Assembly (NCBI GenBank): GCA_019914995.1
Contig: CM034132.1
Span: 8,302,662-8,366,661 of the forward strand
Source of the DNA: Acanthochlamys bracteata
Taxonomy: Eukaryota > Streptophyta > Magnoliopsida > Pandanales > Velloziaceae
Length of the DNA: 64,000 nt
Direction of reading: 5' to 3'
Shown here: positions 12,280-25,066 of the stretch, piece by piece
Numbering within the stretch: position 1 is the first letter of the stretch
Layout: each line of letters starts with the position of its first letter
Translations under genes and position numbers: made by a program
The notes under the pieces: generated by a model
Databases searched by the model: none
Told to the model about the DNA's origin: nothing
What the model saw: the letters and a program-made list of their open reading frames with translations, nothing else

Positions 12280-15200
12280 GGAGCCAACCCGACTGAAAAA
12301 TAGCAAATGGTACTTGGACAGCGGGTGCTCAAGACATATGACAGGAAATGAAAATTGTTTCAGCAGTCTACAAAAATAATTCGGTGGAAATGTAATCCTT
12401 GGAAACAACAGTAAGTGTAAAGTAATAGGCATAGAAAAAATAGGTAATCCTTCCTCCCTATGCATAGAAAATGTTCTTCATGTTAAAAGATTAAAACATA
12501 ACCTAATAAGCATAAGTCAATTATGTGATAACGGTTTCAAAGTTAATTTTGATAATCAATGCTGCTCAATTGTTAATGTGTCATCTGGAGAAGAAATATT
12601 AAACGGAAAAAGGGAAGGCAATGTTTATGTACTCTATATTAATGATCTTCCTAACAACAAGATGTGTCTAGTAGCGAGTCAACAGGAAAGCAGCTGGCTC
12701 TGGCATAGACGTTTGGGACACTGCAACATCAAAATACTATCAAAACTGTCCAAACTAAAGCTAGTAAAGGAAACTTCCTGAAGCCAACTATAGCTTGGAT
12801 GAATTATGTGATGCATGTGCCAAAGGAAAACAAGTGAAGTCATCATTCAAGCACAAGCAAGTGATCACAACCAAGCAACCATTACAACTGCTACACATGG
12901 ATTTATTTGGACCAGCAAGAACAGCAACTTTGGGAGGTAAGTATTACTGTCTAGTAATAGTAGATGATTATTCTCGTTTCTGTTGGGTTTACTTCTTAGC
13001 ATACAAGAATGATGCACTGAAAACATTCATATGCTTTTTCAAAAAAATTCAAAAAGAATTAAACCTAATCATCTGTGCTATTAGAAATTATCATGGCAAG
13101 GAATTTCAAAACTTCTATTTTGACGAATTCTGTGACTCGAATGGCTTAACACATAATTTCTCTGCTCCAAGAACTCCCCAACAAAATGGTGTAGTAGAAA
13201 GGAAAAATAGAGTGCTAGTAGAAATGGCACGAACCATGCTCATAGAACAGAACCTACCAAAATATTTTTTGGCAGAAGCCGTTAATACTGCATGTCATAT
13301 TATTAACCGTGCATTCATTCGCCCCATTCTTAAAAAGACTCCATATGAGCTTTTAAAGGGAAGAATCCCAAATATCGGTTACTTGAGAATCTTTGGATGC
13401 AAATGTTTTATCCTCAACAACGGGAAAGATAATCTTGGAAAGTTTGATGCAAAAAGTTGATGAAGGTATTTTTCTCGGTTACTCCTCTACGTCAAAAGCA
13501 TATAGAATTTTTAACAAACGAACTATGATTGTTGAAGAATCTATGCATGTATTATTTAATGAGTCTAACAAAGGCACGAGAAGAAATCGAGAACTAGATG
13601 CAGGATCAGAAGAAGAGGAAGAGCTGTTCCCATCGACAGAAAAACAACAGATTACAGAGACCCAAACAGCAGACGACCAGCCAGCTGAAATAACAGAGGA
13701 AGGATAGACTCCTGGAATTTTACCTGATCAGACAGAAACTCGTGAGCAGATCCGCAGGACCTTCAAATACAGATCCAGTCATCCACAAGAAAACATACTA
13801 GGTGAGACAAATGAAGGTACAAGAACTAGATCCCATTTTAAAAATAACTTCATTCAGCACTCTGCATTTGTATCAAATCTAGAACCGAAGTGCATAGAAG
13901 ATACATTGACAGATAGCTCATGGATCACTGCCATGCAAGAAGAATTAAATCAGTTTGAAAGAAATAATGTATGACATCTTGTTAGAAAACCTCTAAACAA
14001 ATCCATCATAGGAACAAAATGGGTGTTTAGAAATAAATTGGATGAAAATGGCATCATAACTAGAAACAAAGCTAGACTAGTAGCTAAAGGATATAATCAG
14101 AAAGAAGGAATAGATTTTGATGAAACTTATGCTCCTGTTGCACGTCTTGAAGCTATTAGAATTCTACTTACTTTTGCATGTCATAAAGATTTCAAACTTT
14201 TTCAAATGGATGTTAAAAGTGCATTTCTAAATGGTTTTCTGAAAGAAGATGTTTATGTTGAACAACCTCCCGGGTTTGAAAACACAAGCTGTCCAAATCA
14301 TGTTTACAAATTGAACAAAGCTCTTTATGGTTTGAAACAAGCTCCCAGAGCTTGGTATGAAAGGTTAAGCACATTTCTGATTGAAAAAGGCTTCAGTCAA
14401 GGTAAGATTGACTTAACCTTGTTCACATTGCATGAAGATAATGACATGTTAATTGTACAAGTCTATGTAGATGACATAATATTTGGTGCTACTAATGAAA
14501 GTCTATGCAGAAAATTTTCTAGCTTGATGAAAGAGGAGTTTGAAATGAGCTTGATGGGTGAACTAAATTAGTTTCTTGGTCTACAAGTTAAACAACTGAA
14601 AAATGGCATATTTATAAGTCAAAGCAAATACATTAAAGAGTTGATCAAAAAGTTCAGCATGGAAGGAAGCAAGGAGATAAGCACTCCAATGTCTACTTCT
14701 TGCAAACTGAACCGAGATGAGACAGGTAAAGCAGTGGATCAAAAATTATATAGAGGTATGATTAGATCACTCCTTTATCTTACTGCTAGTAGACCGGACA
14801 TTCAATTCAGTGTATGCCTATGTGCTAGATTTCAAAGTGATCCAAAAGAATCTCACATGATAGCTGTAAAACGAATCATTAGATACTTGGTAGAAACTAT
14901 GGAATTAGAATTATTCTATCCAAGAGGCTGTGAATTTAACTTATATGCTTATCTTGTGCTGACTTTGGTGGTCAAAGCTTGATAGAAAGAGCACAAGTGG
15001 CTCTTGTCGGTTTTAGGAGGGTTGTCCGATCTCATGGTGCTCTAGAAAAAAAAGCTTCAGTGGCGATGTCAATCGCCGGGCGAATACATAGTCACCGGAA
15101 GTTCTTGCTCTCGGTACTTTGGATAAAACAACTTCTTGATTTTGGCTGTGATTTTAAGAATGTGCCTATATTCTGTGACAATACAAGTGACATTAAGTTA

Positions 15201-15398
15201 ACCAAAAATCCCATTCAACACTCACGCACAAAGCACATAGATTTAAGACACCATTTCATTAGAGAGCATGTTGAATGCAATAACATATTGTTGAACTTTG
15301 TTAATTCTGAGAATCAACTAGCTGACATCTTCACTAAACCTTTAGGACTTGACTCCTTCACAAAAATCTGCCATGAGATAGGTTTATGTGTCATATAA
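12280..15398 (+). pseudogene. pol of SIRE-type element 1 (protease, integrase, RT, RNase H), broken
   Basis: The domains are in Ty1/copia order. The protease has DSG at 12317-12325. The integrase zinc region has WLWHRRLGH and CDAC. The integrase core has first Asp at 12900-12902, a Tyr in place of the second Asp at 13089-13091 (RNYHGKEF where element 2 has RSDHGKEF) and Glu at 13197-13199. RT carries YVDD at 14464-14475. RNase H ends in LADIFTKPLG near 15320-15350. Breaks visible: stop near 12378, frameshift near 12775, frameshift near 13450, stop near 13705, stop near 14568 and a scrambled segment near 14950-15110. Element 2 gives the readable version of most of these sites. It cannot make active integrase. 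Confidence 0.92.
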
Positions 15399-15669
15399 CT
15401 ATGCTCTATTCTGTCTCTGTACGCACTTAGATTTCAGCATGGTTATAGTCGCATAACAGTCGACTTCAACTGATAGAACTATAGTAAGCAGCTGACCGGT
15501 CACGTGCTGAGCACATGACCCAGCTAGCTCATGACAGGCTGTGTGCACTATAAACCGACCCGACAGGCAAACCTCTCATAATTCATCGTCTCTGTTTCAA
15601 AAACCAAATTTCCCTCTCGCTCTCAACTCCCAAATCTCGAACCCTAAACCCAATCTCCAAACCGCAGCA

Positions 15670-17123
15670 ATGGCCAAGAAAAACCTAAAATCTCGGGCGG
15701 GCACTCGAACGATCATGGCAACGAAGGAAGATTCATCGGTAAGGAAGAATCAAAAAATACAATCGGCGGTTGGCACCAGTATTCGACACCGTAGCAAGCA
15801 AACTTCGACGCGACTTCAACCACTATGGGCTCGAAATAGATGAAATATTTGAGGCACAAGGTGGGCGAATAGCGTTGAATGGCCAGAGAATTCTCGAAGA
15901 CCGTATGTCGATTATTCTCGCCAATCTTCATCCGATCGGGAATTCCTGCATTGGACCATGGTGAACGGAATCGAGATAAATTTGGAAGCACGATCCATGT
16001 CCTGATGCTCGATCTACCTATAGAGAGGAGATGCCGCTTTCTAGTGACTCAAAACCGAACTACCTCAAGCGGTATGGATACGAGGTTGTGACAAAGCAGA
16101 TATGAGTCACCCGCCCATCTACCTTTGTTTGCCAAGAGCTCTCTGTCATATCATCTCCAAAGTCATAGTTCCACGTTCAGGAAGTCGCAACATCATCACC
16201 AACTATGATGCATTTCTGTTATGGAGATTGATGAAGAAACTGCCTATAAACCTTTGTGAAGTAATACTGCATCACATGATGAGAGTCTCCAAGTCTGGCA
16301 GTAAGCACTTCCCATACCCTCATGTTATATGCAGGGTATGTCAATTCAAGGCTGTGCCTGTGGGAACCCTGCAAGTGAAAAAGATGTTCAGAATGGATGC
16401 AAAGTTTTTAAGAGGAATCATTGAAGCAGAAGAAAGGATTACGTCCAAGCACCCTCCAGCTGAAAATGAGTTCACAAGTGCCATATTGCCTCCACTGACT
16501 GCACACCTGACCAGTATTCTAAATGCCATTACAGAGCAGACCAAGGAGATTCAAAAGTTAAATGCCACCTTTGAAGCAATCAAGGATGCTATCTGCCCAC
16601 CAGAGCACACCAAGACCAATACTGCCCAAGAAAATTTTGAAACAGAACAGCAAGATGAACTGGGGACCGCTCAGGAAAAAGAACAAGGGGATGCTCAGAA
16701 AGATGGCCATGCAGACTACCAATATAGCAGTATGAACGACCATTTTGCATCTCCAGATAAAGCATGTCCACCTGAAGGAGTTAGTGATGAACCAGAAGGA
16801 GCTGAGCCATTGTCAATCATAATCTATGAAACTCCTCTGCCGGAAGAATCACTGTCCAAAGATATCCCAGTGAGAGCCGCAAACTCAACCCCTTACCATC
16901 AACCTCATATCTCAACCCCTATCTGCTCAAACAACTGCTTCCTAGCCTCCCCTCTCCTAAGCGCAGGAACCGAAAACGCAAAGCCTACAAACCAGTCTCC
17001 AGCTCACAAGCCCTTGTCGATGAGGATGTAGAAATACTTCCTCCATCCTCTGCAGCTAAACCAAAACATCAACGTCCTAGACCTCCTGGTTATAGAACAT
17101 CATCTAGGCGTAGAAATAACTAG
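15670..17123 (+). pseudogene. Third (envelope-position) open frame of SIRE-type element 1, broken
   Basis: An extra gene between pol and the 3' LTR, as in SIRE-lineage copia elements. The likely start is ATG at 15670 (MAKKNLKS), about 270 bases after the pol stop. A conserved domain with GLEIDEIFEAQGG and RNIITNYDAFLLWRLMKKLP resembles the plant-transposon-type domain often found in this position. After it come a short helical stretch (TEQTKEIQKLNATFEAIKDA), an acidic Pro/Glu-rich region and a basic Arg-rich tail. I see no convincing signal peptide or membrane span, so calling it an envelope protein would be by position only. Frameshifts near 15700-15960 and 16870-17030 break it. Confidence 0.75.
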
Positions 17124-17514
17124 TGGAAAACTTAGCTTAGGCTTAGTTTCATTATCTGCTTAGATGTATGTTTTATGTGACTGGATGTTTGCTTGTTTAT
17201 TTACTTAAATGAATGGTTGCACTTTTTGTTATGTCTTCTGCCTAACCTATCAAAATCTAGCAATGTTACATAAGCTTTTTGAGATGACAAAAGGGGGAGA
17301 AAGAAGAAGAATTATTGTTAGAAGGGGAGAAAGAAGTATTATTAAAAGGGAGAGAAAAATTTCTGGCTCAATCTGAGAGGGAGCCATGAGCAATAAACAG
17401 ATAAGTAAAATAGATGCACCAGTTGAGGAGGAGTCATGAAAAGGTATGGCAAATTTTCAATTCAAAACTATAGCTTACAAAAACATAAATCAATAATTCT
17501 TAATTTGTCATCAT

Positions 17515-17529
17515 CAAAAAGGGAGAGAT
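17515..17529 (+). other. Polypurine tract of element 1
   Basis: AAAAAGGGAGAGAT directly before the 3' LTR; element 2 has AAAAAGGGGGAGAT in the same place. Primes plus-strand DNA synthesis. Confidence 0.85.
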
Positions 17530-19130
17530 TGTTGGAAATACAAGGATAATCTTGATGATAACAAAGAATTAAGAACTATGATTTATATAAGACTAATAAT
17601 CTGAAAACAAGTCTGCAGGATTAGACAAACAAAGAACATTTAATTCTGACAAAGAGACAAAAAAATTTATACAATCAATCTGTTATGCTACTACAAATCG
17701 ACAGAGGATGCCCGCAGCCATCACGATCAATCGCTTGAAGCGACAGAGAACAACATACTGGGATGTAGAATGCCACAAATAAATAATAAATCTATCTGCC
17801 GCTGCTGGCCGGACAGAGAACAACATACGGGACAAGGATGCAACAGTCACATTACAGTCAGTTGTTTGTTTGCTGAAGCATATGCAGACTTCTCTGTTTC
17901 GGGACAAACCCATATGTTCAACGGCAACGAAGTTTCCCTTGCCCTCAAAAATTACCTGCACTCACAACGGACTGAAGGACTTCAAACAGAAGATTTAGAA
18001 GAGTTAGAATCATCTTCACCTTCACACAAAAAGGAAGCTCAATAATCAAGGAAAGAAAGCAGTCAAAATCCTTGATCAGTCAAGCGGTCAACCTGCACTA
18101 CATTTATTATGGACATACCATATCAACTCATCACCACCGAATTCAAATGAAGCTTAGCTGAATTAAGCACTCAACCATTGGCGACAAATTCAAATTTCTT
18201 CAACGATTCAATGCAACAAAGACTTTGCACAAACACAAAATTTGAAGAACTCTTGGACAACACCATTCCTTTTCTGACGTGAAGAAACGAGCGCCAACAG
18301 CAACGTTCCTCAACGGCTCCTGCACAGGAAAGATGCTCTATAAAAAGGGAGTCACAGCAACGAGGAAACGTGGTGGAGAAATAGAGAAAAACAGGGAGAG
18401 AACAAAAAGAAAATAGAAGTAGAGAGAATCCAAACAAAAACAGAGACATACAAGAACTCTACCACTCTACACAAAGATCTCCCACTGCCGGTCACGAACT
18501 TGACTACTCCACACAAACAAACCTTGCTGCAAATCATACCGAAGAAATCTCTTAGCAATCTCTCCGATCATCTCAACTGAATCACCGATTAAACTCTCAA
18601 CATTTATGAGATAGATCCTGCACTCAATACTTGTTTATTTTCTTGTAACTTGTCACTCACAGTGTAAAGGTGGTGCTGGATGCACCGGTAAAGGAAGCTC
18701 GGGTTAAGCTTGTTGTAAGCTCTTAGACTTTGTAATAGTGCTAGCAAATTAGCCAGGGAGACAGGAGTGTCCAGGAGACTGGTAGGGGTTGTCTTGGCGA
18801 AGAAACCCGGTAGAGTATGTGTGCTTGGCGAAGCACTTCGCTCTAGGTGTATTTGTAGCATATTAAAGGTCTAGTAAAGCTTTGGCTCTGGTGATAGAGC
18901 GACCGTGGATGTAGGCAAAGGGGTTTTGCTGAACCACGTTAAATATCCTGAGCACTACTCCTTGTTACTTCTGTCAGTAAACACGCTAACTTTTCTGTCT
19001 GCAGGTGACAGCATTGACACAGCCGGCTGCTAGCTCTCTGCCAGTAGGATAACAAATTTGATAAAATTTTTTATAGACTAACTCAATTCACCCCTCCCCT
19101 CTTGAGTTAATCTTACAGGAATATCTAACA
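17530..19130 (+). repeat. 3' LTR of SIRE-type element 1
   Basis: Starts TGTTGGAAATAC and ends GGAATATCTAACA, followed by target copy ATTTC (19131-19135). It keeps the segment deleted from the 5' LTR, and its TATA box lies near 18336-18346. Confidence 0.93.
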
Positions 19131-19135
19131 ATTTC

Positions 19136-21437
19136 TTCACCCTCTTTCGAAACAATGGTTTCATCATTTAGGTCTGCAACATTTTGATGATTTCTGCATT
19201 CCTTAACAGCAGTACTTGCACTTGGTTTTACTTCTTCATTTTCACGCTTCCCTATGATGATTAGTAGTAGACATATGCGAGTCAGATGTTCTAAAACTTC
19301 ATGCATACTCACATTAATATATCATCAAACGAATATTAAATTCAACACGGCAATCTATAATAGATCCATTTGCCACAAATTAGTTATCAAAAGTTTGCAT
19401 CCAAAAACACGATGTTCAGAAATCAATTGCACAGAGAATTCATCAACATATTCTTGTTACTATAAACTAAAGTTAAATTACATTGACATTCATTGAGCAT
19501 TTTTCTTTGTCAGACAAAATCTTCAAAGCATAAGGCTTTCAAAATTCAAGAAATATAATTCCATAAGCTTCATGAAGCTTAAAACAAGTTTGGCAACTTA
19601 GAAAACATAAGCTAAGATAAAGTTATGCATAGGATCATAAAAAAATTTTGCATAAGTTTCAATAATAAGTTTTATTTATATAAGACCTAAAAACCATCAA
19701 AGTCTTAGTAATTATCAAATTTGTTAAAAGATTGAATTACTTACCTCACTATTGAAGATTTTCTGCAATAAGAACTTACCCTTTTGACATCTAAATTTCT
19801 TTAAGTACTAAAGTGTTGGTGATTTTGGGGGTTTCTTTTGGGATTCGCATTATTTTATTTATACTTTAGTTTTTCTTGAGTTTGAAATGATGAGTCACAT
19901 ATTCATTTTTTCTTGCAGCATAGGAGGTGGATGGACTAAGAGCAAAATAATGGATTGTTTAATAGTCAAGCAACTAACACTTCTACTAAAAGAATTATCA
20001 CTTAGCTCTTATAAATCCATATTGCTCTTACCTTATTTTTATTATTTTCATTCTAGCAAGAGCTTACCTTATGAACCTTTCTACTGCAATGAAAACACTT
20101 AGTAAAAGGAGTAGAAGAGATACCTTGCAAAGTAGTACATTGGTCAGCATTAAAGCAACTCGACATTTTAGGGTAGGAATGACACTTCACCTTTTTTGCA
20201 AAATAGTTGCTACTCCTGTGACGCCGGTAGTCATTACCTTTCTTTCTGAATTGAGTCCTCCTTATTCCAAACATAGTGTCAAATTTATCTTTACCTTTTG
20301 CAAGTTTGACCAAGAAAGAATGTAGGTTGTTGTTCTTTGTTGACAAGCTTTGTATATTGTCAGCAAAGTGCTATTTTTATTTTTCAGCTCGATGTTTCTC
20401 GTTGTTCAAGATGTTAACTTTACCAATCATTTCATTATAGTCATCGACAGAAGGTCTAACATCTTGTATGAGGATCTTTTTGTATTCGACAATTCCTCTT
20501 TCAAAGCATTGTATTGTTCTTTCAATTTGTCCATGCACTTTTTAGCCACCTTAAATCTATTTTTTAACTTGATATTTTTCATTAAAATTTTCAAACATTT
20601 CCTGAAGTATTTCCTTTTGGTTGTTCGGTTCAGATATACTTACTGCACTAGTATGCTCCTTGTTGGCAATTAGACATAATCTCATCTCTTCTTGATGAAT
20701 GGTTTCAATTTTGCTCTCTTTATATGAAAGACGAACTTTTGTTACTGCGTCTACTCTTTGCTCTCTTCCGAAGATGGTTGTTACGATTTTTCTTTACAAC
20801 AGTAGACAAGTACACGCAAAGTGTCCCAAATTCTTATAATGGAACCAATTACTATCCATTCTTTCCCTTATGGGCTTTTTTCTCCCTTGGTTGTTTCTCA
20901 ATATGTGCATGTTTTCTCTTGTTACCAACACAACATTATCTTCTTCTTTAAGTGAAGATATGCTTACCTCATTTTGGTGTTCACGGTTGCTTGTCAAGCA
21001 AAGGTTACCTTTATTGATTGGGTATTGCCTCATTTTCATTTGATGCGATTTCACCTTTATTACGTTGGTTAGTCCATATTTGTATTCATACCATTTTTCT
21101 AATTTCAGCCACACTTATTTGTTGTAAACTAAAGGTAAATGAGATTAAATTGTTCAAAATTTAAAACACAATATAGTAACTCCATAACAAAATTTAAAGA
21201 AGTAAAGTTATGGTTCTCTAGAATTTGCTTCATAGTTTCATCTCCATCTTTAACGATCATCCAAAAAAGAAAAACTTATGAGCCTTTAAAAATACAGTCA
21301 TTTTTATTATCCATTACCAATAATTTTCCCCTTTGCACAATGTAAGGCAATCGAATGATCTTCTTTCTTTCTCAGTGAGGTTGGAGTTTGCCATAAGAGC
21401 TTTTGTCAAGGTGGTTAAACCTTCTATTTGGAGGCAT
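19136..21437 (-). pseudogene. gag relic of the old SIRE-type element
   Basis: Minus-strand text matches the younger gag proteins in order. NWFHYKNLGHFACTC (near 20800-20850) is a degraded first zinc knuckle. LAKGKDKFDTMFGIRRTQFR (near 20250-20310) matches ARFVNGKDRLDAMLGAQRSPYR. CFHCSRKVHKVSSC (near 20053-20100) is the second knuckle. No continuous frame remains. This is the upstream half of the element interrupted at 8642-19130. Confidence 0.82.
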
Positions 21438-21449
21438 ACTCTGATATTA
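21438..21449 (-). other. Primer-site relic of the old SIRE-type element
   Basis: ACTCTGATATTA, the complement of a mutated TGGTATCAGAGC, lies two bases from the LTR that starts at 21452. Confidence 0.75.
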
Positions 21450-21451
21450 CT

Positions 21452-23092
21452 TGTTAGATAAATATGTAAGATCAACTCAAGAGAGGAGGCATGAATTGAG
21501 TTGATAATTAAAAAATTTGATAAAGAGAATTTCTTATAGGTAGCCGATATGTAGCTAGCTATGTGTAGGATAAATGTCAATGATCAAAATCACACAATAA
21601 GTAAATTTAACAGTAAGTAGGAACAATACAAAAAATTTACATTATTTGGCAAAACTCTTTGCGCATGTTCATTGCTGCTCTATAACAAAAGCTGTAGATT
21701 CACCATACTTTAAACAAGCTATACTAACGAAAGACAAAGTGCTTCACCAAATATACTTATCATTATAGATTTTTATGCAAGCAAACCCACACAGTCAACT
21801 GGACACTCGTTCTGTTCTTCAATGCTCCTAAGGCTAAGGTGATGAGTTCTCTATTAAGTGTCCACTAGGATTTTAAATAAATAAGCCATCTCTTTACAGT
21901 TAATTCTTTTCAGCTAAACTATGATTTGGTTTTCAGGCAGCATTCAATGCAGGGCTTCAGTCAATTTGAATTTCCTATTAGTTCATGCATGCTCTTGCCC
22001 TACTTACAAAATTTCTTTCCTAGTGTGTCCCCTATTGTCTTGGACTGAATTGCTGGTGAGAGATTAGATCGGATTTGAAGTTTCACTTTGAAATGGTAGA
22101 TTGGCTTAATCTTCTCCCCATTGGCTTGTGGTGCTCTAGTGAAGTCTAGGATAGCTTTGCCATCTATCAACCTTGATGCTTAAACTTATTCTTCAATAGT
22201 GTGTAGCTTAATTTAGCTCAATTTTGTGACGCAGTATTGTAACAAGATAATGAATTATTTGTATGATACCTCCTCAGTTGATTAAATCCATAATTTTTTC
22301 TTGGAGGAAAACCGAAATCTAAATGTCAAAAGCAATTCTGCATTTTTAGCGCGAGTCTTTGTGATAACTACTTTGCATTGTATTGTTTGTCTTCTCTTGT
22401 TGTGATTCTTCGTGATTCTTAATGTGAACTTGTAGTCGGTGTATTTTTCATTGTCTTCAAAGTTTGACTTGAAATAGTTTAGAAAATCTCGATCAAATTG
22501 CATCCGAAAATTTTCTTGAGGGTATCCTTGGTCAATAAGGGTATCTTTTAGGGTATTTCTGAAAATTTGTCTTGTTGTGAATCTTCAAACTCGTATCTGA
22601 AGATTTCTGCAACTCACTCTTTCAAATTTTCTTCCAATCTTTTACATAGATGCCGATTTGGTGAAGTCTTAGGTCAATGTTGTTATGTGCATGCTGCTGA
22701 TTAGAAGTTGGGGCTCAAATAGAATCTACATTATTTTTGAAATCATTTCTGAAAAGTAAAAGATAATCACGATCTCCAGTTCTTCTATGTTTTGCGAATA
22801 ATAGCAAGATAACCAATTATCTAATCATCTAATTTTCTCTATTCACAGTTCAATGCTCTGTTTTGACACACGATTAAATCTTCTCAGACTATTTTCATAT
22901 TTAGTCAATTTCGCAAACTTATTTTCAATGAGAAATATTGCATACATGTATCTAGCTATTCATCTGCTATATTTATGATGATTGGACTTTGCAGATATCT
23001 GTATAACTTGATTCACATAATTAGTTCATATAAAATTTTAAATTATAATTTTTAATTATTGTAATCATCAAAATACTTTTGGAGTTTCAATA
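21452..23092 (-). repeat. 5' LTR of the old SIRE-type element
   Basis: Starts TGTTAGATAAATATG and ends GGAGTTTCAATA on the plus strand, followed by target copy GAAAT (23093-23097). It aligns with 2649-4518 and, in reverse complement, with 62487-64000. Confidence 0.87.
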
Positions 23093-23520
23093 GAAATGAA
23101 AACTCAAAATTTAGAACATCGCAAAGTTAAAACTATGTAATTGATTTGATGGTACTTTGTACCACGTGGATTATAAGCATTTATCCCACAAAATCAATAA
23201 GAGGAGAATTCACTTGTATTACAGAACATTGCTGGTAACAAAGAGGAAAAGCAGGCATTATTCCATTGATCTAACTTTCACTTGAAAGAAAAAGTGGGAC
23301 TAGAGGTCTTTTCATAATTAGAATTGCATTCGGTACGTTGTTAACCAACTTATATTCCCCAAACGTGAATGTTGGAGATGAATAATTTTTCCCTTTGCTG
23401 AAGCGGCTTGATGATTATATATCGTAAGCGAAGTATGGGTTCTTTTACCCTTACTCTTTATGTTTACTTGTCTTTTCTTTTACTTCAAACTGTGAAAGTC
23501 ATTTTATCACTTGATACTAA

Positions 23521-23757
23521 TTGCATGTTTACTATAAAATAAACTCACTTTTTTAAAAGTGAGTTTAAAATATAAATTTAAAAACTAAAAATATTTAATA
23601 AAAAATAAAATTTTATAATTATTTTATATTATAAGTTTTAAAATTAAAATTTAAAAAATAAATTTTAATAGAAATAATTTATTTTAATTTTGTAATTTAT
23701 TTTATTTTATAAGTGAGTTTGAAAAAAGTGAATTTGGAGAGGTACGTAAACAAGCCC
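23521..23757. mobile_element. Tourist-like (PIF/Harbinger) MITE
   Basis: A 237-bp AT-rich insertion absent from the other copy of the duplicated segment. Ends are TTGCATGTTTACT and AGTAAACAAGCCC-like (GTAAACAAGCCC), flanked by TAA on both sides (23518-23520 and 23758-23760). A TAA duplication with G/C-starting TGTTT termini is the PIF/Harbinger pattern. Confidence 0.65.
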
Positions 23758-23799
23758 TAAGCCTAGACATATTGAAAACAATCTGCATCATGACAAATA

Positions 23800-24348
23800 T
23801 AGGGGTGACAATATGAGTTCATGGGTCAGTTTCGGGTAGACATATATAATAACCGAGTAAAAAATACTCAATCCTAACCCGACTTATTTATTTATATGGG
23901 TCAAAATTATCAACTCTAATCCAACCTATTTATAATGGGTCAAACTCGGATCGACCATTTAATAATTAAATTATTAAATAAAAATTATAAATATTAATTT
24001 TTAATAATAATATATCAAAATTATTAATTATGATATATTTAAAAATAAATATATTAATTTTGACAAATTTATAAATTAAATAAAAATTAGTTAAAATTAA
24101 GATAAATTAAAAATATATATATACAAATTAAATTCAAATTTTTTGATATTTTTTTTTTATTAAGTACTATATATTATGTAAATAGTTAAAGGGGTCATTT
24201 TCGGATCAATCCGAATTCGACTCAAATCCGTTTAACTTTTCGGATAATTTTCGGATCGATCCGAAATCGACCCAAATCTGCCTAAAGCTTGACCCGAACC
24301 CGACCTTTTCGGATCGGTTTTGGGTCGGGTTGAAATTTGCCACCCCTA
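23800..24348. mobile_element. hAT-like non-autonomous element
   Basis: 549 bp with inverted ends TAGGGGTGACAA and TTTGCCACCCCTA. The adjacent 8-bp sequences GACAAATA and GCCAAATC match at six of eight positions. It is rich in GGGTC/CCGAC motifs. Missing from the other copy of the duplicated segment, which supports insertion. Confidence 0.6.
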
Positions 24349-25066
24349 GCCAAATCTAATGTGCATTTAATCAAGTTCCGGCAACTTCAAGTACTTGAAC
24401 AATGTAAAAGTGAAACCAAATGAAATTTGTTTATGATATTTTTTTTTTTGTATACTTAACAATTTTTAGTAGTGTCGAGCTTTAGGAATGATTCGTTCTC
24501 ATTTGCTCTCAGTCCTTAAAGGTGCTTCTTCTCAGGTAGTCCTTCATGTGCAAATTCACTTTCAGAAGAAGAGAGAAATTGGATAGTATAATTAGTTTCG
24601 ACTTTAGCTTAGGTGCATCTGCTATTAGTAGTTCGAACAAAACAGGTGCTGCCTGTTTTTGTAGTGTTTGAAACTACTAGATCGCAAAAGACTACTTTTA
24701 GAAAATGTCTGCCAGGTGGATCAGGACTAGAGGTTCCATTCTTGGTAACTATCTCAATATATAATTGTATCCTACTATCACATATCTAACAGTTTGGTGA
24801 TATTTTATAAATTAGGAGAGAAGTGATTCTATTTCTTTAACAGTACAATGATAATGAATATATTAACCATTAATTTGATTGTAACATTAATTTTATGTAA
24901 ATTTGAGTTAAGGTTGATGATTATGTAGAACTTTATTAATTGTTTTTATGAATGCTATGTTGAATGTGGTGTATAATTATGGTAAATATTTTGGTGAATA
25001 TTGATGTTGATATTACTTGGATGGTTAATTTGAATGAATTATTATAAAAAGACTAGTGGATGGCAA

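Larger units (their letters stand above)
8642..19130 (+). mobile_element. SIRE-type Ty1/copia retrotransposon 1 (plus strand), nested
   Basis: A 10,489-bp element: 5' LTR 8642-10184, primer site 10187-10198, gag 10247-12216, pol about 12280-15398, a third open frame 15670-17123, purine tract 17515-17529, 3' LTR 17530-19130. The target duplication ATTTC is at 8637-8641 and 19131-19135. It lies inside the pol region of the older minus-strand element. Long LTRs, the Met-initiator primer site, pol order protease-integrase-RT-RNase H and an extra gene after pol fit the SIRE/Maximus lineage of Ty1/copia. Several frameshifts and stops make it non-autonomous. In one 290-bp LTR stretch I counted about nine differences between the two LTRs, all transitions, so it is moderately young. 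Confidence 0.93.
2649..23092 (-). mobile_element. Old SIRE-type Ty1/copia retrotransposon, decayed and split by a nested element
   Basis: Two related LTRs in minus orientation (2649-4518 and 21452-23092) bound this element, and the 5-bp sequence GAAAT occurs just outside both ends (2644-2648 and 23093-23097). Next to the right LTR is a primer-site remnant (21438-21449) and a minus-strand gag relic. Protease and pre-integrase relics lie at 8160-8636, where the element is interrupted by a younger plus-strand copy (8642-19130). Without that insert and its 5-bp duplication it measures about 9.95 kb, the size of the two younger family members here. All reading frames are broken. The matching target duplications are the strongest evidence that both halves belong together. 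Confidence 0.88.
23275..24940. repeat. Dispersed duplicated segment, copy 1
   Basis: Matches 61312-62486 in the same orientation. Shared text includes TTAACCAACTTATATTCCCC, CAACTTCAAGTACTTGAACA, GGTGCTTCTT, AGTAGTTCGAACAAAACA and GCCAGGTGGATC. Each copy carries different insertions; this one has the elements at 23521-23757 and 23800-24348. No coding frame is visible, so the source could be an old transposon or a duplicated gene flank. Confidence 0.75.

Noticed and set aside
16558..16771. Minus-strand open frames inside the third retrotransposon gene
   Set aside because: Shadows of the real plus-strand frame.
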